DNA of 64,000 bases from the NCBI GenBank assembly GCA_033439265.1, contig JAVTVX010000012.1, forward strand, positions 361,001 to 425,000. The letters run 5' to 3'. The position numbers and the translations under genes are program-made. Origin of the DNA: Dillenia suffruticosa (lineage: Eukaryota > Streptophyta > Magnoliopsida > Dilleniales > Dilleniaceae). Below the pieces are notes generated by a model. The model worked only from the letters and a program-made list of their open reading frames with translations. It was not told where the DNA came from and searched no databases. Shown piece by piece: positions 23,889 through 34,500 of the stretch (its first letter is position 1; each line of letters starts with the position of its first letter).

Positions 23889-26800
23889 TCAGTTCAATAC
23901 CATGTTGCGTGGTTTTGGGGGCTGTTTCAACAATTTGATGAGCTCATATGTCCTTGTATCTCGACCTGAATAAAGGCAAAGGTCTAGTGGGGTCAAGCCA
24001 TCCTGCAGGAAAAAAGCTATATTTCAGTTCACTGTTATCTCACCGAAAAATATAAATACATTGTCTGAAAACACATGAATAACTGCCATAAACTTATTTT
24101 GCAAATACCTTGTTTCTCAATGCCTTATCAGCTCCTTTGATTAACAAAAGCCTCACCAAATCTGTTCTTCGTGCCTGAACAGCTAGATGCAATGGCGTCC
24201 ATCCGTCCTGAAAGGTGTAGCAGAACAGGGACTTTTATAAGTCTTGGGATTACATAACACGTTTATGAAGCCACCACACAGAAGTACCAGCCTTACATTG
24301 TCCTGAAGGTTTATATCAACGTTGTACAATAGAAGAATTTTGATGGTCTGAGTTGATGCTGCTCTGACAGCATAATGCATTAGTGTAGCTCCATCCTGTT
24401 ATCAAATAAAGATTACCAAAAAATAATAATAATAAATAAATATCACCAGCACACTCAATGCTCCAATCCAGAAAAATATGAAGTAACGTTACTTTGCCAA
24501 ACTTATGATCAGATCACATTTGGACCTCAAATATTTTATATAAAATGGAGTAGGAACATATTATCAAAATAATTTCATTTATGTGTAGTGGCATAAACTT
24601 TGTTTAGTGAGGGCTCCATTTTAACAAGCACTGCCACATTCATGCTTCCAAGCCATCATATCATTTTGTGTGTCTCTGAGCGTATGTGCAGGCAGGCGGA
24701 TCAAGCTTCCGTTGAATCAATCCACTCCATCACATTGATGTAATGTATTTAATGAACAATAAAGACATCTGGAAATGTACACAAGTACTAAGGAAGACAA
24801 GATGATTGGATGCAACTCACAGTGTCACGAACAAGAGGATTAGCTGATTCTCTCAAAAGATAATTAAGAACGGCTTGCTTCTTGCCTAATATAGCTCTGT
24901 GAAGTGCAGTCAAACCTTGCTGAGAAGAGAATTACTGTGAGTAAAGGTGAAGAAAAATCAATAATAAAATTTGTGAATTCAGTACTCCACTCAAAACTAG
25001 AAAGATATTTCTTTGATAAGATAAATGCAGAAGAGCAGCAGGCAAACAGAAATACTTTACGAGTACGAGGTTGATCAATCCAGAGACTAAGCAGCATACC
25101 TTATCAGCAGTATTTATATCAACATTGTGCTTCAACAGCCCATCAACAAGATAGAACTCCCCTGATGCTGCGAGAGTGTGTAAGGGTAGCCATTTATCCT
25201 AAAAATATGATTTATATTCATTAAATTGTTGACTCCGAGTCCTATGAAAATTGTGGAATATAGCAAAAGCATACGGCAAAAGGATCAGAGAAACATGCAA
25301 TAAACCTACCAGAACAAATTTCAAACAATGAAGTGACACATGATTGTTGAAATTGAAATAGATCACATTTTCCAAAAAGAATTTCCATAAAACAAGTTCA
25401 AAACATGATAAAACAACTGGACAACCCCGCGAGGTGGACTCATGACATAACATGAATACATTACATTACATCAATTGATTGCATTGAAATGTGAATATCA
25501 GAAAGGAATTAAAAGATTATATACCAAAGGACAGGGCAGGTGGAAGCCTTACAGAGGTAGCAACAGCCAAATCGGGAATTCGCCTATTCAAAAGAACTTT
25601 TTCCTCCTTTGTAAACAACTTACGGCGAGGACCTGAATGTTCATAGCGAGACAGAAATTGGATGTCAGTACCCAAACTCAATCCCAAACATGAGATACTA
25701 AACCAAATTGCATGCACATCATTCTGTAACATTCAACTTCGAAATGATAAGAAACTAGCAACAAAGGCCACAAGCATTTGTTCCTAACCATCAACTTAAT
25801 AATTAAGATGAGCTTTGTTAAGTTTAATCAAGCCAGGTATTGAATACCAGAAAAGAAAACAAGAAGTTTCACCAATTTCAAACTTCAACAGCAGAACCCT
25901 TTATATATGCAAGACAACGTACAACAAAATCAAGATGGCTGTAAATTCAGACCCATTAACTAAATTCAATCATCTTTAAAGCCCAAGACTCTATCAAGAA
26001 AAAAAAAATGCATCTCACACATATGGGAAGGTAGGTAGGGTACCCCATACAAACCAATATGGAAGTGCTCATCTTAGACCACAGTCATGATGGCTATAAA
26101 ATGAACACAGATCCACTAACTAAATTCAATAATTTCTGTTATCCAACCTTTTCTATCAAGAAAAATGCATACTTGCAAATATGGGAAGGTATGTAGGGTA
26201 CCCCATACAACCCAATAGGGAACCGCTCACCCAGACCATAATCATGGTGTCCATAAAATGAACTTAGACCTACTAACTAAAGTTCAGCAATTTCTGTAAT
26301 CCTACCTTTCTATCAAGAAAATGCAAATCATAAAAACCCACGAACAATCACCAAAGACCCTCCTCTTTCAAAACACCCATCAACACAATTAGAGAGACCA
26401 ACAAACAAAGAGAGAGAAAGAAAAATACCATCAGACTTATTGTTTTCACCAGGCTCATAATGCCCACTATTGAAAAACTCCGAAATATCCTCCATAGAAA
26501 CCCCATAAACCGCCAATCTGGGGTTTCTTGGAGAAACCCTATCACTCAAAGGCGTAACAGCTTCACCCTCCTTCACTTCCCCTTCACGTCTCTTCTCATC
26601 TTCAGCCTCTTTCAATGGATAAACTGGATTATCTGGTACAAGAGGCTTCAATTGACTCAATTTAGACTCTTTATACGCCAAATAATCCTCCAGAGTCCTA
26701 ATTTGAACCGATTGATTCCTCTTTTTCTCCACTTTTTGACCGTACTGTAATTCCTGAGCAATTCTTCGCCTCTCCTTCTTAGTAATGTTGATTTCTGCTT

Positions 26801-27215
26801 GCGCTTGTTTCCATTCCTCAGGAACCAGATTCTGAGCTTCGACTTCAATACTAGGTTTTTTTCTCGTACCGGGTCCGGAAATGTTTGAATTGGAAGTGAC
26901 AGAGTCGTGGCGTTCAACGTAAGAATCTTCGAACGCGCCTTCTTCGAAGACTACACAGTCACCGATTATGTGTTCTTCCTCTTCTTCTTCTTCGAGGTTG
27001 GCGTTTTCTTGTTGTTGTTGGAAGGAGTAGAGAGGAGAGGATTGGTAGGAGGAAAGCGAGACGAGAAGAGGAAGTGGGTGTGATTTTTTGGAGAAAGTTA
27101 GGGTTTGGGTCAGTGAGAGAATTGAAGGAGTTGAAGAAGAGAGAAAATTTGTTGATGTTGGGAAGAAAGGGAAGATATTGGGAAATTGGGGTTTCAGTAT
27201 AATGGAAGGAGACAT
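23889..27215 (-). CDS. EMB506: Chloroplast ankyrin-repeat protein, EMB506-like
   Basis: Seven minus-strand exons: 26429-27215, 25553-25632, 25100-25198, 24821-24919, 24297-24395, 24109-24207 and 23889-24002, totalling 1377 nt or 458 aa. The start is ATG at 27215; the frame extends a little upstream without ATG. The first ~70 residues are Ser/Thr-rich with few acids, as expected for a plastid transit peptide, then an acidic Glu run. The conserved EMB506 segments are [20 protein letters not shown] and [19 protein letters not shown], with [12 protein letters not shown] and [20 protein letters not shown]. Five ankyrin repeats follow ([67 protein letters not shown]). EMB506 of Arabidopsis acts with AKRP and is essential for plastid differentiation and embryo development. 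The orthology call is by motif recall, not a search. Confidence 0.92.
25934..26334 (+). repeat. ~156-bp tandem repeat in intron 1 of the EMB506-like gene
   Basis: About two and a half copies start near 25934, 26089 and 26246. They share GATGGCTATAAAATGAAC, CACTAACTAAATTCA, TATCAAGAAAAATGCAT, ATATGGGAAGGTA and TAGGGTACCCCATACAA blocks. The copies differ by scattered substitutions. They lie fully within the 796-bp first intron. Confidence 0.8.
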
Positions 27216-27932
27216 TCTCTCTCTCTCCCTCTCCGAGAATGGCAATGGTGGCTTATTTGAAATTTAGTACTGGTACGAAGTTTATGTAGTGGTGTGACGT
27301 TGATTAGGGAGATAAACCACAAAACCAAATGGAAAAGGCCAAATAATTTTATAATTAAAATATAAATTATATAAAAAAATAGAAAATATAGCAATCGAAG
27401 AAAATAACTTCACAAAAAATCTCAAAATTTTTAATTAATATGTAATTTTCACATTTAAAATATATAATTAACCTCGTTGAACTTTTGTGAAGGGTAGGAT
27501 TGTGAGTGAGGACGACAATAATAGAATCATTTTTTTAATAATCTTGAAATTATGGGTTTAAGATATAAAAATAACCTTTTTGTAAGAAAATGTAAATAAA
27601 AATTTACGTACATATACGATTATTCTTTTCCTACCCTGCACTAATAAACATTTTATTTATCGGGTAAGCCCTTTAAAATTATGAATTGATGGCTACAAAA
27701 ATAAAAAATAATACATGAATATATTAATAATAAATCAAATGTTTTCTTTTCAAGGAGGTAAAAAAATACTCGGGCGGTGGACCAAATCAAGAGAAAAAAA
27801 AAAGAGGTAACGTGTTTGGTTACGAAAAGACTACTTTATCCTTATTATATCTTTAAAATGATATGGTATTGTAATTAATAATTTATTATACACATAAAAC
27901 CTCTAATTTTATGGGGAAAAAAAGTAGTAATT
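27216..27932. other. AT-rich promoter-side region of the EMB506-like gene
   Basis: No gene is recognised. The part adjoining 27215 is the probable 5' UTR and promoter of the EMB506-like gene. The other end abuts the copia element; its last five bases (27928-27932, TAATT) are the target-site duplication. Confidence 0.6.
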
Positions 27933-28245
27933 TGTTATAAATGACCATTTATTGTGGATGTCTATTCATATGAGTGCTTTTTTAAATGAATGAACAAATT
28001 CAAGAATGACCATTGGCTTTTGAGTTACTCTTTAATGACATGACAACTTTTGGCTTTTGGGTTACTTGTGATCATTCAATTTTTGGGTTATTATATTAAT
28101 GGAAGTGTCTTTTTATTGTTTCTCAAAAATTCCTATAAATAGGTATCTTTGTAATCTCATTTTGTATAATAAAATATAGAGAAATAAAATTATTCTTCTC
28201 TCATTCTCTCAAAAGTTCCTTATATTTTCTTGATATTTCACAACA
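27933..28245 (+). repeat. Left LTR of the copia element
   Basis: The 313-bp terminal repeat contains a TATAAATA box in its second half, followed by an AATAAAATA-type AT-rich signal, as in active plant LTRs. It has an extra 5 bases (GACAT-type duplication) relative to the right copy. Confidence 0.92.
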
Positions 28246-28394
28246 CGTTATCAGCACGAAACTTTAATTTTTTCACAAGCTAAATATCAAGGTTCATCAT
28301 CGGTAATCAACACTTGTAAGTTTCTTTTAACACTTACTTATTTTTATTAAGGACGGCCATATGCACTCTATAGTTTCTAATTTATGTATTTACA

Positions 28395-28820
28395 TATGGT
28401 GGCACAGCAATATCTTGGAGATCTATGAAGCAAACAATAACTGCTATCTCATCAAATCATGCTGAAATAATTGCAATTCATGAGGCAAGTCGTGAGTGTG
28501 TATGGCTCATATCAATGACTAATCATATTCAAGAATCATGCGGTTTGTTAATAAACAAAAGGATTCCAACAATACTTCATGAAGATAATGCAGCTTGCAT
28601 AGCTCAATTAAAGGGTGGATATATCAAAGATGATAGAACAAAACATATCTCTCCAAAATTATTTTTTACACATGATTTACTACAAAGTTGAGATATTGAC
28701 GTACAGAAAATTCAATCAAGCGAGAATCCCGCAGATTTATTCACAAAAGCATTACCCACTACAGCATTTAAGAAGTTGATCCATAAGATTGGAATGCGGT
28801 TTTATAGAGACATCAAGTAA
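28395..28820 (+). pseudogene. Copia RNase H C-terminal remnant
   Basis: The frame reads YGGTAISWRSMKQTITAISS, then AEIIAIHEASRECVWL, LHEDNAACIAQLKGGYIKDD, RTKHISPKLFFTHDLLQS, and after one in-frame TGA (28689-28691) IQSSENPADLFTKALPTTAF. These are the catalytic and tail motifs of copia-type RNase H. The domain start and everything upstream are deleted, so no functional polyprotein can be made. Confidence 0.9.
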
Positions 28821-28970
28821 TATCTTTAACAGGGGGAGTATTCTATCGAAATACATGTATAAAGAAGAATGTACTCTTTTTCCTTCACTAGGGCTTTTGT
28901 CCCACTGGGTTTTTCTCTAGTAAGGTTTTAACGAGGCATATTCTTTATACGATAGACATCCAAGGGGGAG

Positions 28971-29278
28971 TGTTATAAATGACCATTTATTGTGGATGTC
29001 TATTCATATGAGTGCTTTTTCAAATGAATGAACAAATTCAAGAATGACCATTGACTTTTGAATTACTCTTTAATGACAACTTTTGGTTTTTGGGTTACTT
29101 GTGATCATTCAATTTTTGGGTTATTATATTAATGGAAGTGTCTTTTTATTGTTTCTCAAAAATTCCTATAAATAGGTATCTTTGTAATCTCATTTTGTAT
29201 AATAAAATATAGAGAAATAAAATTATTCTTCTCTCATTCTCTCAAAAGTTCCTTATATTTTCTTGATATTTCACAACA
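28971..29278 (+). repeat. Right LTR of the copia element
   Basis: This 308-bp repeat is preceded by the purine tract CAAGGGGGAG (28961-28970), the expected plus-strand primer site. Its TATAAATA box (29167-29174) points towards the PPR gene, whose ATG is about 400 bases downstream. Confidence 0.92.
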
Positions 29279-29572
29279 TAATTCAATTTTTTAGTTATTG
29301 TTATATATATATTTTTTGAAAAAGATACCCGTGATGGCACGGTATCCCTTTGCTGTAGTGATGATACCGTATATACTGATCTCTGCTGCGTGGCTAAAAG
29401 TATAGATTTGTGGCGGTGGGTCATCTAAGATTTGATATAATTCATTAGGCCCCTCCGTTGTCACTCCTGAAGCCTGCTCAAAGGAGCTCAAAGGAAGGAA
29501 GGTGGGGAGGGGAGTTTTGGTTTGGTAATTAGAGTTGGTGATGATAGCGCAGAAAATGGATATTTTTAGGTG

Positions 29573-31195
29573 ATGCCAAAGAGGAGCTCTAATTTTCTAC
29601 TAGTTATTGGAGTGCTTAAATGCATGGCTTTTGGTGGACAAACTGTGTTTCAAGTGACATTAAAAGCATCATTTGCTTTGGCTAGATTTTTCTGCAGTGG
29701 CAGAAAATTTAGAATAAATAGACGTAGAGACTCCTATGATTATACAAACCTCTTACAACAATGTGAAGACATTCAAAAAGTCAAACAAATACATGCCCAG
29801 ATAATTACGGGCGGTTTTGAGCAGAACCCATTTGCTGCGGCAAAGCTTGTGGGCAAGTACAGCGAGTTCTTCCACTCTGATATGGCAGATGCAAGGAAGG
29901 TGTTTGATTCTTTGTGTCAAAGAGATGTTTTCGTGTGGAATATGATTATTCAAGGCTATGCAAACTCCGGGCCTTTTGTTGAATCTCTAACTATATATGA
30001 TCAAATGCGGTTAAGTGGGGTTTGTGCTAATAGATACACATTCCCTTTTGTGCTGAAAGCCTGTGCTGCTTTGAAGCATGCCAAGAAGGGTCAGATTGTT
30101 CATGGCCATGCTGTAAAATATGGGTTTGGTTTGGATTTGTTTGTCGGGAATGCCCTTGTTGCATTTTATGCTAAATGCTCGGAAATTGAGGAATCTAGGA
30201 GGGTTTTTGACGAAATTTTGGATAAAGACCTTGTTAGTTGGAATTCCATGATCTCTGGATATGCTGTCAATGGTCGTGCTGATGAAGCTATCAAACTTTT
30301 CCATGACATGCTAAATGATGAGACAGTGTATACCCCGAATGCCACAACTTTTGTTAGTGTTCTCCCCGCTTGTTTTCAAGCAACGGCTGTCCAAGAAGGT
30401 CTATGGATCCATTCTTACATTATGAAGACGGGAATGCAAGTTGATGCTTCCCTTGGCAGCGGTCTTATCTCAGTGTATGGAAGTTGTGGTCGTTTGAATG
30501 TTGCTAGGGACATATTTGATAGAATCCTGGACAAAACTGTTGCAGTTTGGAATTCAATAATTAGGGCTTATGGGATGCATGGTCACGCAGATGAAGCACT
30601 CAAATTGTTCTCACAAATGTTGGAGACTGGTCTCTGCCCTGATAGTCTCATATTCATATGTATACTATCTGCATGCAGTCACTCAGGGATGGTTGATAGA
30701 GGGTGGGAGATTTTCAAGCAAATGGAAGCTTATGGAATCCAAAAGAATGACAAGCATTACGCTTGCATGGTAGATCTCTTGGGTCGAGCTGGATTGATCG
30801 ATGAAGCAGTAGAGTTCATCAAAACCATGCCTGTGCAGGCAGGAAAGGATGTTCACGGTGCCTTGCTTGGTGCTTGCAGAATACACAATAACATAGAGCT
30901 TGCGGAAAAGGTTGCAGAGAAATTGTTTGTTCTAGACCCTGAAAATGCAGGACGGTACATGATTCTCGCAAACATGTATGAAGATGCAGGGCGTTGGGAT
31001 GATGCAGCACGAGTGAGGAAGACATTAAGAGAGAGGAACATTAAGAAGCCATTGGGGTGGAGTGCAATTGAGGTGGAATCTGCTCTTCACACATTTGGGG
31101 CGGAAGATGAGTCGCACCCATTTTCTGAGCAGATTTTTGACGTGCTAGAAATTTTAGATAACATGAGACGGACTGAATTGGAATCTGCTTGCTGA
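29573..31195 (+). CDS. Organellar pentatricopeptide repeat protein, PLS class with E domain
   Basis: An intronless 540-aa ORF starts at the first ATG (29573). Repeated PPR units are visible, for example FVWNMIIQGYANSGPFVESL, LVSWNSMISGYAVNGRADEA, AVWNSIIRAYGMHGHADEAL and YACMVDLLGRAGLIDEAVEF. The C-terminus has the E and E+-like segment (ALLGACRIHNNIELAEKVAE, MILANMYEDAGRWDDAARVR, KKPLGWSAIEVESALHTFGA). There is no DYW domain. Such proteins bind single-stranded RNA in mitochondria or chloroplasts and recruit C-to-U editing factors. The basic N-terminus (about residues 1-45, ending RKFRINRRRDS) suits an organelle presequence. The specific orthologue and RNA target cannot be read from the sequence. 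Confidence 0.93.
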   Translation: MPKRSSNFLLVIGVLKCMAFGGQTVFQVTLKASFALARFFCSGRKFRINRRRDSYDYTNLLQQCEDIQKVKQIHAQIITGGFEQNPFAAAKLVGKYSEFFHSDMADARKVFDSLCQRDVFVWNMIIQGYANSGPFVESLTIYDQMRLSGVCANRYTFPFVLKACAALKHAKKGQIVHGHAVKYGFGLDLFVGNALVAFYAKCSEIEESRRVFDEILDKDLVSWNSMISGYAVNGRADEAIKLFHDMLNDETVYTPNATTFVSVLPACFQATAVQEGLWIHSYIMKTGMQVDASLGSGLISVYGSCGRLNVARDIFDRILDKTVAVWNSIIRAYGMHGHADEALKLFSQMLETGLCPDSLIFICILSACSHSGMVDRGWEIFKQMEAYGIQKNDKHYACMVDLLGRAGLIDEAVEFIKTMPVQAGKDVHGALLGACRIHNNIELAEKVAEKLFVLDPENAGRYMILANMYEDAGRWDDAARVRKTLRERNIKKPLGWSAIEVESALHTFGAEDESHPFSEQIFDVLEILDNMRRTELESAC

Positions 31196-31556
31196 CAAGT
31201 TGACGCAACTTTGTAGTTTTTTTTATTGGATAGTGATTTTGTTTCCTCATAGAACGGCATTGGCTCCAAAATCAATATCATTCATTCAAATTTTATCCTT
31301 ACTTTTCACAGAAAAAAAGGATAAAAGAAATCGAGAAACAAATTCTCCAAACTTTATTGATGAACTTCCATCCAAGTGTCTTTGTTTTTAACGACTCCAC
31401 AAGCAACAACAAACCCGTCAAGAATGAATGAACACTATATGCACAATTCTCCACACTTCAGTACACACGTATTTATGGTACAAAAATACTTGGTGAAATT
31501 CAGGTTTTCCATACCCTACAATCTTTTTATTATTTCTCCATAAAAGCTGGTCTAGA

Positions 31557-34500
31557 TTATGTTGTTAGAGCATCAGGAAGTGTGGTAGAATGAGATCCAA
31601 GTATCTTGCCTCCAACATCCGGGATATTTTCTTGTCCAGGGAGCGCACCCAGCTTTCCATTTGCACCCACGTCCAGAGGATATTTGAGAAGGTGCCCTAC
31701 TAGTGGTGCGGATTCTGGGTTCACGAATATCTTCCAGTTCTCTGCAGCCCGCTGATTTATTTTTTCCACACATTCTAAGCTCTCCGGCTCCTGAAAGCTA
31801 TTATCAAGGAATCCAAGATGTTCCGTCCACAGGGACATCCGGTATCCATAGACCTGCATGTAGGGGGAGATGACACCAATCAACATGTAAGTTTATCAAC
31901 AGTATTCAAAATGCATTATTTCAGCACCGGTCAAAATATTATATACTTCGAATCTTAGAAATGAAAAAAACGAACTCCAAAGAGTTGGCACCTAAACAGA
32001 GTTATTCAATCGAAATTTTCTGTTTTGCATTACTTCAGCCGTGGTAGCCTCAAAATGTGGAAACCTATACGGTTTGACTTTCATTATCCATGGTTAACAG
32101 CTGAAGAAAGAAACCATATATCAGAATAAGCATTATACAGACCTGGCCACGTGGATGTTTCTTCTTCTCAGCCCAAGTATAATGAGGCTGATACGCACCC
32201 ATTGCTATCTCTGTGTCCTTTGTACCAGCCATAGATCTTTGGTTGATATTTGCAGACCCCACAATTACATACTCATCATCCACAATCATTCCCTTGGCAT
32301 GTACATAAATCATAAACCGCTGGAACTTCCAGGAATCTGAGACCTGATGAAAATTTCAACTATGAGCAACAATCTATAACTTCTAACAAAAAAAAAAAAA
32401 AAAACAAGAGTGACAAACACTTCATGTCTCACCAAAACCCCGTATCAGGAGCACAACTAGAATAGAATAAAAAAATAAAGCAACAAAAATCCAAAACATA
32501 ATTCAACCAGAAGCAAAAGACAGATCTGGAATTCACTGAAAATATTTTACCCCCAAATCAGTAAGACAAGAATAATCACATGCTTTTAAAGGATAAACCC
32601 TTTTTTTTTTAAGAGTAATGTAAATAGTGGTGGTATTTAAAGATAGCCAGCATGAAAAATATTTACAAACAAGAACGTGGCAAGTCATTAACAACAAAAA
32701 CAAAATAGAAATTACCGAAGAATTATTAACAGATGGATTTGAATCAGTTGAATCTACTGTTTTTCTCTCTTCCAGGTTACCAAGGCAATAAAAATTTAAA
32801 TAGTCACATGGATGTGAGTTTGAACGCCCCAGAGATTTGAGTTCGTCAGCAACAATTTGGTACATCATTTGCATTGTCTGCGCCTGCAAGAGATAAAGAT
32901 ATTAAAGTTACAACTGATGTCCGAGAACACCAAAAAAAAAATGATGGAGACAGCTCACTTTCATTAAAATCCTCGTAATTAAAAAAAAAAGGGCACAAAT
33001 CCACATCACCTGCCAAAAAAGCATTTCTTGCACAGCTCCAGAATTGGGATCCCCTTCAGGCCACATAGGGATAACAACATATACGGCAAATCTCTCATTG
33101 GCTCTAATTTTACTAACAATCTTTAAGGTCAACTCCATTGGGATCAGATTATCAGCTCCTGTTTGACAATGAGAGCAACCGATAGTTTAGAATGAGGCAA
33201 GTGTCGGGCATGAATATCATCAGCAGGAGGCAAGAAATATGTAGCATGATCAGGGTTGAAGAAGGAAGAACACATGCTCAGAGTAATCTGGCACAGGATC
33301 TTAAGTGGATTCACACCTTCTACTGCTTGAAAATGAAGTCAAAGAAGGTAATGTTACCAGCATTTTCGTATGAAGGCCAAGCATACGATGATCCAATAAA
33401 ATATTGATTTTCAATGTAGATGAAATGGTGAGCAGATCTGATTGCTTGGATATAAGCAGTTTGAATACTTTTCTCTATTACCACATTTTTTGCACGAACA
33501 AGGTTCTGCAAGAGGACAATGTGATTTAAATTCTATGTAAAACGTGCTACAAAGAGAAGGGCCTGGTACTGCAACCATTCTTCTCTTCCTTTTATATTTT
33601 TTAATATTTTATTTCTTTTCTTTTGGGGAGGGGGCGGGGGAGTGTGTTGTGTATTCAAACCGTGACATGAGGTACGTCATCAGGTTTTGGAAACCCTTTG
33701 ACAGATCCAGAATCAATCGACCGAAAAATCTGCAAGTATGGAGAAAGCCGACCAGAATCATGAGCACAATGATGTTAGCAGAGAAGCTTAGGGTATATGT
33801 TGACATAAATACAAAATATCAAACCTGAACATGCCATCTATTAGGATCATCTTTGTTGGAAACCCATAGTCTCTCATCTTCTTCAGGGGGAGAGACAGGA
33901 ACACCCTTTCTAGCATGTACACTAGGACTAAGTATCCATGAGATTCTTTCCAACTTTAGCAATGCGTCATCATGCCAATGAGACATCCTGCCAGTGAATC
34001 TTAGTCCTAACGGTTTCCATTTTGTTGCTTTTGCCCATCTCTGCTCAAAGTTCACAAGGACATCATATGCAGCAGGGCCATCAATTCTGCAGTGCAAGTC
34101 ATGCCATGGTTGCCTTGGAGCCTTTGTCCCTACCTAATGAAATGAGCAGAACACAAGTAAGCACTGTTTATCAGAAGCCCTGGAATAAGTGAGGAAAGTT
34201 TCATTTGATTTGGTTTTCTTCTGCACAGGTGGCCAGGGAAATGCTACATTACATGTGACCTGATGATGCTAAATTTATGCTGATAACAAATTTTATAACA
34301 TTGTAAACTAAGAGGTTCTGGCCAAAGAAATGAATGCCTGGCTTGTATACCAACCTTCCTAATTTTCAATTTTGCATGCAAAATCAGGAGATTCTATAGT
34401 AAATTCCCCCCCCCCCCCAGAGAAGACCAAATTGTAATTAAATCGTTGAACTGGAAACACTCACAGGAAAGGTAGGATTATGAAAGTCATCCTCAAAGAC

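Larger units (their letters stand above)
27933..29278 (+). mobile_element. Internally deleted Ty1/copia LTR retrotransposon with intact target duplication
   Basis: Two LTRs of 313 and 308 bp begin TGTTATAAATG and end CACAACA, so they follow the TG...CA rule. They flank ~725 bp of interior. TAATT occurs immediately outside both ends (27928-27932 and 29279-29283), a perfect 5-bp target duplication. The interior keeps a possible primer-binding region (CGTTATCAGCACG from 28246), the tail of the copia RNase H and a purine tract before the right LTR. It also keeps the CCCACTGGGTTTTTC...TAGTAAGGTTTTAACGAGGC block common near the 3' end of plant copia elements. Gag, protease, integrase and most reverse transcriptase are absent. 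The LTRs differ by a 5-bp indel and only a few substitutions, suggesting a fairly recent insertion. Confidence 0.93.
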
